NCBI GenBank assembly: GCA_023663915.1
Contig: JAMPGN010000080.1
Coordinates: 1 to 16,277, forward strand
Direction: 5' to 3'
DNA: 16,277 nt
DNA from: Eubacterium sp.
GTDB taxonomy: Bacteria; Bacillota_A; Clostridia; Lachnospirales; Lachnospiraceae
The notes under the pieces were generated by a model. It searched no databases, was not told the origin of the DNA, and saw nothing but the letters and a program-made list of their open reading frames with translations. The first letter of the stretch is position 1, and each line of letters starts with the position of its first letter. Below, in pieces: positions 5,199-16,277 of this stretch. The position numbers and the translations under genes are program-made.

Positions 5199-7361
5199 AT
5201 GTCAGTAAAAATTGCGCTCGCAGGAAACCCGAACTGCGGTAAGACAACACTTTTTAACGCGCTGACAGGATCGAATCAGTTTGTAGGAAACTGGCCGGGC
5301 GTTACGGTGGAGAAAAAAGAGGGTAAATTAAAAGGAAATAAAGATGTGGTCATCATGGACCTGCCGGGTATTTATTCTTTGTCTCCTTATACATTGGAAG
5401 AAGTGGTAGCAAGAAATTACCTTATTACGGAGCGGCCTGATGTGATTATTAATATCGTGGATGGCACGAATATTGAGAGAAATTTATATCTGTCTACACA
5501 GTTGATGGAATTGGGTATTCCGGTAGTGATGGCGGTTAACATGATTGATCTTGTTAACAAGAACGGTGACAAGATTTCCCTGAAAAAATTAAGCGAGGGT
5601 CTTGGCTGTGAAGTTGTGGAGATTTCTGCATTAAAAGGCACGGGTATTGAGGAAGCGGCGAATAAGGCAGTTGCCCTTGCTGGGAAAAAGGCCCAGCCTG
5701 TTGTGCATAAATTTGATGAGAGGGTAGAGAACGCTATTGCGTCGGTATCTGCTATGTTAAATGGTGTAGCGGAAGACCAGAAGAGATTTTTCTCTATCAA
5801 ATTATTGGAAAAGGATTCCAAGATTCAAGAGCAGATGAGCCGTGTACCCGATGTGAGCAAGGAGATTGCGAATCTGGAAGAAATGTTTGACGACGATACG
5901 GAGAGCATTATCACCAATGAAAGATATGTATATATCGCATCGATCATCAGGGATTGTGTTGCCAAGAACAAAAAGAACAGCATGACAACTTCCGATAAGA
6001 TTGACAGAATTGTGACAAACAGATGGCTGGCGCTCCCGATCTTTGCGGTAGTTATGTTTATCGTTTACTATGTATCGGTAACAACCATTGGAGGAATTTT
6101 GACGGATTGGACGAATGATGTGTTGTTCGGTGAGATCATTCCGCCTGCGATTGAGAATGTGCTTGTAAGTATCGGCTGTGCAGATTGGCTGCAGGGTTTG
6201 ATCTTAGACGGTATTGTAGCCGGTGTGGGTGCGGTTCTTGGGTTTGTACCGCAGATGCTTGTGTTATTTATTTTCCTGGCATTTCTTGAGTCCTGCGGTT
6301 ATATGGCGAGAGTTGCATTTATTATGGATCGTATTTTCCGTAAATTCGGTTTGTCGGGCAAATCCTTTATTCCGATTCTGATCGGTACAGGCTGCGGTGT
6401 GCCGGGTATCATGGCATCCCGTACAATCGAGAACGACAGAGACCGCAAAATGACGATTATGACGACCACATTCATTCCTTGTGGTGCGAAACTGCCGATC
6501 ATTGCATTGATCGCGGGTGCGTTTTTCGATAATTCCGGTGCGGTTGCATGGGGTGCATGGCTGATTGGTATCGCGGCGATTGTCTGCTCCGGTATTATTT
6601 TGAAGAAAACGAAGATGTTTGCGGGAGAACCGGCACCTTTCGTAATGGAGCTTCCTGCATATCATATGCCTACTGTCGGTGCGGTTCTGCGCAGCATGTG
6701 GGAGCGCGGCTGGTCCTTTATTAAAAAGGCTGGCACAATCATTCTGTTATCTACGATCGTGCTCTGGTTCTTAATGAGTTTCGGCTGGGCAGACGGCGGC
6801 TTTGGCATGTTAGAGGCAGAGCAGCTTGATTCCAGTATTCTTGCCAAGATCGGAAGCGCAATCGCATGGATCTTCACACCGCTTGGCTGGACGCAGGCAG
6901 GCGAAGGCTGGAAGATGGCAGTTGCGGCAGTTACCGGGCTGATTGCCAAAGAAAATGTTGTAGCGACTTTCGGTATGTTGTTCGGTTTCGCGGAAGTGGC
7001 GGAAGACGGCGTAGAAGTATGGGGTAGTCTGGCAGCAGTCATGACACCTGTTGCAGCATTCGGGTTCCTTGCGTTTAATCTTTTGTGTGCACCTTGCTTT
7101 GCAGCCATGGGCGCGATCAAGAGGGAAATGAACAACAGAAAGTGGTTCTGGTTTGCGATTGGTTATCAGTGCGTGCTGGCATATATCGTTGCAATGTGCA
7201 TATACCAGCTCGGAACGCTTTTTACAGGCGGCGGTTTCGGTATCGGAACAGTAGTAGCGGTCATCTTTGTAATCGGATTCCTGTATCTGTTGTTTAGACC
7301 GTATAAAGAAGCGGATTCTCTGAGGGTTGATACTTCTAAAATTGCAAAGGCGATGAAATAG
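5199..7361 (+). CDS. feoB: Ferrous iron transport protein B
   Basis: Predicted 720-residue membrane Fe(II) transporter with an N-terminal GTPase, preceded by AGGAGGAGG. G motifs: GNPNCGKT at 9-16, T36 in the G2 loop (NWPGVT), DLPG at 54-57, NMID at 114-117 and SA at 143-144. A helical linker (about 170-265) leads to the membrane part, with the Gate-domain signatures GTGCGVPGIMASRTIEND and IPCGAKLPIIALIAG, and a final helix before a short positively charged tail. Length is normal for Gram-positive FeoB. It imports ferrous iron across the cell membrane, gated by GTP. It follows feoA2 and precedes the small Cys-rich protein, all before one terminator. Expression should follow the promoter near 3877. 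Confidence 0.97.
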   Translation: MSVKIALAGNPNCGKTTLFNALTGSNQFVGNWPGVTVEKKEGKLKGNKDVVIMDLPGIYSLSPYTLEEVVARNYLITERPDVIINIVDGTNIERNLYLSTQLMELGIPVVMAVNMIDLVNKNGDKISLKKLSEGLGCEVVEISALKGTGIEEAANKAVALAGKKAQPVVHKFDERVENAIASVSAMLNGVAEDQKRFFSIKLLEKDSKIQEQMSRVPDVSKEIANLEEMFDDDTESIITNERYVYIASIIRDCVAKNKKNSMTTSDKIDRIVTNRWLALPIFAVVMFIVYYVSVTTIGGILTDWTNDVLFGEIIPPAIENVLVSIGCADWLQGLILDGIVAGVGAVLGFVPQMLVLFIFLAFLESCGYMARVAFIMDRIFRKFGLSGKSFIPILIGTGCGVPGIMASRTIENDRDRKMTIMTTTFIPCGAKLPIIALIAGAFFDNSGAVAWGAWLIGIAAIVCSGIILKKTKMFAGEPAPFVMELPAYHMPTVGAVLRSMWERGWSFIKKAGTIILLSTIVLWFLMSFGWADGGFGMLEAEQLDSSILAKIGSAIAWIFTPLGWTQAGEGWKMAVAAVTGLIAKENVVATFGMLFGFAEVAEDGVEVWGSLAAVMTPVAAFGFLAFNLLCAPCFAAMGAIKREMNNRKWFWFAIGYQCVLAYIVAMCIYQLGTLFTGGGFGIGTVVAVIFVIGFLYLLFRPYKEADSLRVDTSKIAKAMK

Positions 7362-7388
7362 GATATCATAAAAGAAAGAGTTGATTAT

Positions 7389-7526
7389 ATGGGAACAGCA
7401 ATTGTATTAGCGGTCGTGGCAGGCGCGGTGGCGCTTGCGGTACGAAGTATGGTGAAAGATAAAAAGGCAGGGAAATCTCTTCAGTGCGGCGGAGATTGTA
7501 AGCACTGCGGTGGTGGATGCCATTAA
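7389..7526 (+). CDS. FeoB-associated Cys-rich membrane protein
   Basis: Predicted 45 residues: one N-terminal membrane helix (about 3-22, AIVLAVVAGAVALAVRSMV), a short basic stretch (KDKKAGK), and a Cys/His-rich tail CGGDCKHCGGGCH with four cysteines. This matches the tiny FeoB-associated Cys-rich membrane proteins that follow feoB in many Firmicutes and are proposed to take the place of FeoC or to help pass iron. It begins 27 bases after the feoB stop; the ribosome binding site is weak (AAAGAG, about 8 bases upstream). Directly after it lies the operon terminator. The cysteines could bind iron or an Fe-S cluster; that is inference. Confidence 0.88.
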   Translation: MGTAIVLAVVAGAVALAVRSMVKDKKAGKSLQCGGDCKHCGGGCH

Positions 7527-7548
7527 TGAAATGATAGTTTTGCATAAC

Positions 7549-7598
7549 AATACAAGGGCAGTCTGGTGTTTGGGCGGACTGCCCTTGTATTTTATTCT
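7549..7598 (+). terminator. Rho-independent terminator of the feo operon
   Basis: A 15-bp perfect stem (7549-7563 with 7577-7591, arms AATACAAGGGCAGTC and its complement) with a 13-base loop, followed by a T-rich tail (TTTATTCTAT). It lies 22 bases after the Cys-rich gene and separates the iron operon from the restriction operon. Confidence 0.9.
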
Positions 7599-7660
7599 AT
7601 AGGAAATTGCTCGATGATACAAGATAATCACGAAGCGATTTTCTTGTAGGATTGACAGAA

Positions 7661-7740
7661 AGTTATAAAAGGTTATAAAAACTTATAAAAGAATATAAAA
7701 GTTATAAAAGGTTATATAAAACTATAAAATAAGTTATATA
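7661..7740. repeat. Phased TATAAAA repeat block
   Basis: At least seven copies of TATAAAA or close variants. The first four are exact 10-base units (AGTTATAAAA, GGTTATAAAA, ACTTATAAAA, GAATATAAAA at 7661, 7671, 7681 and 7691), followed by units of 9 and 12 bases and decay to 7740. A-runs in step with the helix are expected to curve DNA. TTGACA at 7652-7657 lies 16 bases before the second TATAAA (7674-7679), so the block may also offer -10 elements. Confidence 0.75.
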
Positions 7741-7885
7741 TTAAAAATAGTAACATGTTTAAAATTTTATTCACAAGTCATCTTATGCGCCGGATAACCC
7801 TTATATTTTGCAGAAAAATTGAAAAAGTAATTTGAGATGTAGCTATATTTTCGGTTGCATTGTAAAGTTACCTATATAGTACTTA

Positions 7886-7914
7886 TGGAAAATATATGCA
7901 GATTTATGTATAAT
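7886..7914 (+). promoter_or_regulatory. Likely promoter of the hsdRMS operon
   Basis: TATAAT, a perfect -10, is at 7909-7914, with TGGAAA (4/6 match to TTGACA) at 7886-7891 and a 17-base spacer. The start would be near 7921, about 30 bases before the GGGAGG ribosome binding site of hsdR. Confidence 0.5.
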
Positions 7915-7962
7915 GTAAATGTAGTTTTGAGGATACTATATTGTTTTATCGGGAGGATGCCT

Positions 7963-13548
<5,586 letters not shown>

Positions 13549-13582
13549 GAGTAAGAAGTGCAAAATAAGATAGGGGGATACT

Positions 13583-15094
13583 ATGGAACTGGAAATAGGT
13601 ATAGAAGATATATTAAACAAAAGAAAAATAGAATCAGATCGCATAGAGTTCAAGAAAGGTTGGAACCCTGATGATATTTATCGTAGTGTCTGTGCATTTG
13701 CGAACGATTATAATAACGATGGCGGCGGGTATATTGTTGTAGGAGTTGAAGAGAAAAATGGAGTTGCGGCAAGACCAGTAACAGGGATTCCGGAAAATAT
13801 GTTGGACAAAATACAAAGAGAAATGCTCAGTTACAATAATATGATATCCCCACCATATTTCCCAAAGTTAATTACATCTCAGGTGGATGGAAAATGGATT
13901 CTGGTCATAGTAGTAAGAACCGGACAACAGCGACCATATAAATCCCCAGAGTATGTTACAGGCAAAAAGGACAAGAAATATAGTTATTATATTCGTTATC
14001 TAACCAGTTCTGTAAAGGCAAACTCAGAGCAGGAACGGGAACTAATCAATATGTCTGACCAGACGCCATTTGATTGCAGGGCAAATCATAAAGCGACTTT
14101 TGATGATATATCCCCGGTTCTTTTGGAGGATCATTTGCGCAAGACAGGAAGCAAACTTGCAAAGCAAGTCAGGGAACGGGGTGTGAAAGAAATATTAGAA
14201 GATATGCAGTTGCTGGTAGGACCTCCAGAAGTGAGATATATTCAGAATGTAGCAATTATGATGTTTTGTGAGCATCCAGATAAGTTCTTCCGATATACCT
14301 ATGTGCAGATGACATCATTCCCAGAAGGCAGTATAGAGAATCCAAGTGTCAGCGAGGATTTTCCTAATATTACAGGATCAGTGCCACAGATGATTCAGGC
14401 AACAATGGAACGTTTCCGCAATCTTTTTATTCGTGAAAAGGTAATAAAAATTCCGAATCAGATGGAAGCGCTTAGAATTATGAATTATCCATATCAGGCA
14501 ATCGAAGAGGCAGTGGTGAATGCTTTTTATCATCGGGATTATATGTCGTGTGAGCCTGTGACAATAGAGATAGAGCCAGACTGCATAAATATCATGAATT
14601 TTCCGGGAATAGACAGATCGATTTCTGCAAAGACAATCGCAGAAGGTAAAAGATTTGTTTCCAGATATTATCGTAATAGAAGACTTGGCGAATTTCTGAA
14701 AGAACTGGAATTGTCAGAAGGTCATTCATCCGGTATTCCTACAATACAGGAAGAATTAAGGAGAAATGGTTCGCCGCGTGCAGAGTTTTTTACGGATGAA
14801 GACAGACGGGCTATGAGGATAAAGATTCCAATTCACCGAGCTTTTTTGGGTGGTAGTGATGAACTGGTCGATAACACTGAAAAAGCGTCGAATAAATCTT
14901 TAAAGAAAAAAGAGGAACAGCATACTATGATTCTGAATTATATGGCAGATGGCGAGTGGCATAAAACTTCAGAAATTGCTGAAATTTTGGGGCTTAAAGA
15001 TACCAGAACCAAGGAACTATTAAAGGAATTGGTAGTATTAGACAAGCTGAATGATAACGGGAAAACAAAAGGCAAGTTGTACAAATTGAAATAA
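13583..15094 (+). CDS. AlbA_2/Schlafen-domain ATP-binding protein with C-terminal winged helix
   Basis: Predicted 503 residues with a GGGGG ribosome binding site 6 bases before the ATG. Residues 12-130 form an AlbA_2 (Schlafen-like) domain: E17, E22-F-K (IEFKKGW), GGGY at 47-50 and VVGV at 52-55. A middle region leads to a GHKL-like ATPase half (HATPase_c_4): EEAVVNAFYHRDY (308-320), NFPG, and GHSSGIP (380-386). A charged linker precedes a winged helix (about 447-503). Proteins of this COG2865-type group are often called ATP-dependent helicases or transcriptional regulators, but their role is mostly unproven. It starts 34 bases after hsdS on the same strand with no terminator between, so it is probably in the same transcript and may modify restriction, defence or expression of the locus. 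Domain call good; role open. Confidence 0.88.
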   Translation: MELEIGIEDILNKRKIESDRIEFKKGWNPDDIYRSVCAFANDYNNDGGGYIVVGVEEKNGVAARPVTGIPENMLDKIQREMLSYNNMISPPYFPKLITSQVDGKWILVIVVRTGQQRPYKSPEYVTGKKDKKYSYYIRYLTSSVKANSEQERELINMSDQTPFDCRANHKATFDDISPVLLEDHLRKTGSKLAKQVRERGVKEILEDMQLLVGPPEVRYIQNVAIMMFCEHPDKFFRYTYVQMTSFPEGSIENPSVSEDFPNITGSVPQMIQATMERFRNLFIREKVIKIPNQMEALRIMNYPYQAIEEAVVNAFYHRDYMSCEPVTIEIEPDCINIMNFPGIDRSISAKTIAEGKRFVSRYYRNRRLGEFLKELELSEGHSSGIPTIQEELRRNGSPRAEFFTDEDRRAMRIKIPIHRAFLGGSDELVDNTEKASNKSLKKKEEQHTMILNYMADGEWHKTSEIAEILGLKDTRTKELLKELVVLDKLNDNGKTKGKLYKLK

Positions 15095-15136
15095 TTCGTC
15101 GCTAAAAAATAAAAAAGCGACGAAAAGAGCGACGAA
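15095..15136. repeat. Three copies of a 9-mer after the AlbA_2 gene
   Basis: TTCGTCGCT (15095-15103, directly after the stop codon) is the exact complement of AGCGACGAA at 15116-15124, which recurs as a direct copy at 15128-15136. Either right copy can pair with the left arm, with a 12- or 24-base loop. There is no T-run after the hairpin, so terminator function is uncertain; it may still protect or end the transcript of the restriction operon. Confidence 0.6.
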
Positions 15137-15150
15137 ATAAATATGAAAGA

Positions 15151-15176
15151 GTGGGGAAAGATATATCCTTCCCTAC
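15151..15176. repeat. Imperfect hairpin
   Basis: 11-base arms (15151-15161 with 15166-15176) with one mismatch, one G-T pair and a four-base loop. No T-run follows on the plus strand. With the repeat just before it, this may end transcription from the left or mark a processing site. Confidence 0.45.
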
Positions 15177-15196
15177 AAGCCACCTGCAACCGTCAG

Positions 15197-15225
15197 TTGA
15201 CAAATTTCCAAGTGTCATATATAGC
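15197..15225 (+). promoter_or_regulatory. Possible promoter of the XRE gene
   Basis: TTGACA (15197-15202) with TATAGC at 15220-15225 after 17 bases (or TATATA at 15218, 15-base spacing). An alternative is TAGATA (15252-15257) with TATAGT (15276-15281) at 18 bases, which would place the dyad at 15269-15293 on the -10. I cannot decide between them. Confidence 0.35.
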
Positions 15226-15268
15226 TATTTACGCGATTTTATTCTATCATTTAGATAAATCGAAACCA

Positions 15269-15293
15269 CCTTATGTATAGTTTATGCATAAGG
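15269..15293. promoter_or_regulatory. 25-bp dyad, candidate operator of the XRE gene
   Basis: Arms CCTTATGTATA (15269-15279) and TATGCATAAGG (15283-15293) pair with a single T-G position around a three-base centre. CATAAGG is repeated at 15344-15350, overlapping the AAGGAG ribosome binding site of the XRE gene. A perfect 10-bp palindrome GATAGCTATC lies between them at 15309-15318. Such symmetric sites in front of an XRE gene fit self-repression, but nothing proves it. Confidence 0.55.
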
Positions 15294-15360
15294 ATGCTGG
15301 AAGATCAAGATAGCTATCGACATGAAAATCTATAAAATGAACACATAAGGAGACTATTAT

Positions 15361-16206
15361 ATGACACTTGGTGAAAAGATTTACAGACTCAGGACAGAAC
15401 GCGGAATGTCTCAGGAGGCTTTCGGGGAAGCGCTTAGAGTGTCCAGACAATCCGTGTCCAAATGGGAGACGGATCAGTCGTCTCCGGAGTTGGATAAGAT
15501 TGTGGCAATCAGTGAAATGTTTATGGTCAGCACAGATTATCTTCTCAAAGAAAACATAGAACGCCAGTCAGCGGAAGAACTTGGCGGCGCGGTTAGGGCA
15601 GGCATGAACAATGTTGGCGGCGGCTATACGCAGGGGCAACAGGTAATTGTGCAGCGTTCAACATTCAGTTATGAGTATAAGAGCAAAAAGACTTTTATGG
15701 GGCTTCCGCTTGTACATGTTCATTTCGGGTTAAAGCCCTTGCGCGCAAAAGGCATTATCGCAATCGGCAATGTGGCGCAGGGTATTATTGCGGTCGGTAT
15801 CGTAGGGTTGGGCGTAGTTACACTGGCTCCGGTGGGGATTGGGCTGCTGCTGGCAGTTGGTATGCTTGTGGTAGGCGGCATGTCATTCGGTACTTTTGCG
15901 GTCGGTGTGATTGCCGGCGGAGCGGTCAGCGTCGGCGTGTTTACGATGGGCGCCGTGGCGGTAGGGGAGTTCAGCTTTGGCGCTCTCGCTACAGGGCATC
16001 AGATTGCCATTGGTGATGCGGCGTATGGAAACATCGCGCTGGGATTTAGCGAGGCGAGCGGTGCGATTTATGAGGAGGTTCGGGCTGCGGATGGCAGTTT
16101 TGACTCACAGGCGATGATTGATGCGGTCGATGCGAACGTATCGGGGCACTGGCATATTTTTGTAAGTTGGATGAAAATGATTATACGGCTGATGGCGGGT
16201 ACATGA
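15361..16206 (+). CDS. XRE-family regulator fused to Gly-pentad repeat domain
   Basis: Predicted 281 residues; AAGGAG at 15347-15352 is 8 bases before the ATG. Residues 3-62 are a Cro/C1-type helix-turn-helix (LRTERGMSQEAFGEALRVSRQSVSKWE, then LDKIVAISEMFMVSTDYLL). A linker (63-105) leads to KTFMGLPLVHVHFG (110-123) and then about 20 copies of a five-residue unit x-x-A/S-x-G (131-228), e.g. GIIAVG, TFAVG, AVSVG, VFTMG, AVAVG, EFSFG. The regular Gly spacing suggests a compact hydrophobic solenoid or a membrane-embedded stack rather than ordinary helices. The tail (229-281) has a hydrophobic end. Similar fusions are, from memory, frequent in Lachnospiraceae and unassigned. It could be a membrane-tied regulator controlling itself and the overlapping next gene. 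Confidence 0.82.
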   Translation: MTLGEKIYRLRTERGMSQEAFGEALRVSRQSVSKWETDQSSPELDKIVAISEMFMVSTDYLLKENIERQSAEELGGAVRAGMNNVGGGYTQGQQVIVQRSTFSYEYKSKKTFMGLPLVHVHFGLKPLRAKGIIAIGNVAQGIIAVGIVGLGVVTLAPVGIGLLLAVGMLVVGGMSFGTFAVGVIAGGAVSVGVFTMGAVAVGEFSFGALATGHQIAIGDAAYGNIALGFSEASGAIYEEVRAADGSFDSQAMIDAVDANVSGHWHIFVSWMKMIIRLMAGT

Positions 16207-16277
16207 CAAAAGGGCAGCTGCACAGGATAACCGCAAAAAGTTACAATAATGTTAAAAAAGGAATGGTTCGCCCATTC
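16203..16277 (+). CDS. Start of an unknown gene, cut by the right edge
   Basis: An ATG at 16203 overlaps the XRE stop codon (ATGA) and its frame stays open for all 25 codons to the end of the window. The residues begin MTKGQLHRITAKSY and are basic. The overlap and the GGCGGG about 6 bases before the ATG suggest translational coupling to the XRE gene. Too short to name a family, and 25 open codons could also be chance. Confidence 0.45.
   Translation, partial: MTKGQLHRITAKSYNNVKKGMVRPF

Larger units (their letters stand above)
7592..7962. other. AT-rich intergenic region upstream of hsdR
   Basis: 371 bases with no convincing gene. It holds the tail of the feo terminator, a TTGACA hexamer at 7652-7657, the TATAAAA repeat block (7661-7740), the likely hsdR promoter (7886-7914) and the GGGAGG ribosome binding site (7951-7956). 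The hsdR frame is open upstream to 7855, but no ribosome binding site supports the earlier ATGs and the extra residues are unlike HsdR. Confidence 0.7.

Noticed and set aside
6662..7135. Minus-strand open frame of 157 codons within feoB
   Set aside because: Antisense to the conserved membrane part of FeoB; no start signals or family resemblance.
7661..7740. CRISPR-like array
   Set aside because: Units are 9-12 bases without unique spacers; this is a degenerate short tandem repeat.
7855..7962. Longer N-terminus of HsdR starting at 7855 or 7885
   Set aside because: The added residues are Cys/Tyr-rich and unlike HsdR, overlap the likely promoter -10 at 7909, and lack a ribosome binding site, while GGGAGG supports 7963.

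Overview
The window looks like a chromosomal segment of a low-to-mid GC anaerobic Firmicute, most likely a Clostridia/Lachnospiraceae-type gut bacterium. This is inferred from strong AGGAGG-type ribosome binding sites, a feoA-feoA-feoB iron operon ending in a tiny FeoB-associated Cys-rich membrane protein, a hybrid kinase with an N-terminal solute-binding domain, a DUF3781 gene, and an XRE regulator fused to Gly-rich five-residue repeats. No rRNA, tRNA, CRISPR array, transposase or integrase was seen.

Layout. 1-2054: the 3' part of a large hybrid sensor histidine kinase cut by the left edge. 2121-3652 (minus strand): a DUF3781 protein, a small unknown protein, a frameshifted remnant of an AlbA_2/ATPase protein tail, and a cysteine-less MGMT-like (alkyltransferase-like) protein. 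3653-4128: an intergenic region with promoters facing both ways; the rightward one carries two GTTAG-N6-CTAAC palindromes. 4129-7526: a ferrous iron uptake operon (diverged Fur-family regulator, feoA, feoA, feoB, 45-aa Cys-rich membrane protein) closed by a strong intrinsic terminator at 7549-7598. 7592-7962: an AT-rich intergenic region with TATAAAA units repeated at 10-bp spacing. 7963-15094: a complete type I restriction-modification operon (hsdR, hsdM, hsdS) followed on the same strand by an AlbA_2/Schlafen-type ATPase protein with a C-terminal winged helix. 15095-15360: an intergenic region with several inverted repeats. 15361-16206: an XRE regulator with about 20 Gly-pentad repeats, overlapping by ATGA the start of a further gene that runs off the right edge.

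How it fits together. The Fur-like protein probably controls its own operon through the two palindromes, which cover the promoter. It lacks the His/Cys clusters usual in Fur, and the palindromes are not classical Fur boxes. FeoA1, FeoA2, FeoB and the Cys-rich protein would form the Fe(II) importer. The hsdRMS genes are tightly packed (1-bp gap, then a 4-bp overlap), and the AlbA_2 ATPase starts 34 bp later, so it may be a defence accessory. A decayed gene tail at 2818-3169 resembles the C-terminus of that ATPase, suggesting the region has held more than one copy of this family.

I found no clearly unprecedented system. The best leads are the hsdRMS-AlbA_2 unit, the diverged Fur with its unusual paired operator, and the XRE/Gly-repeat protein with its dyad operator and overlapping downstream gene.
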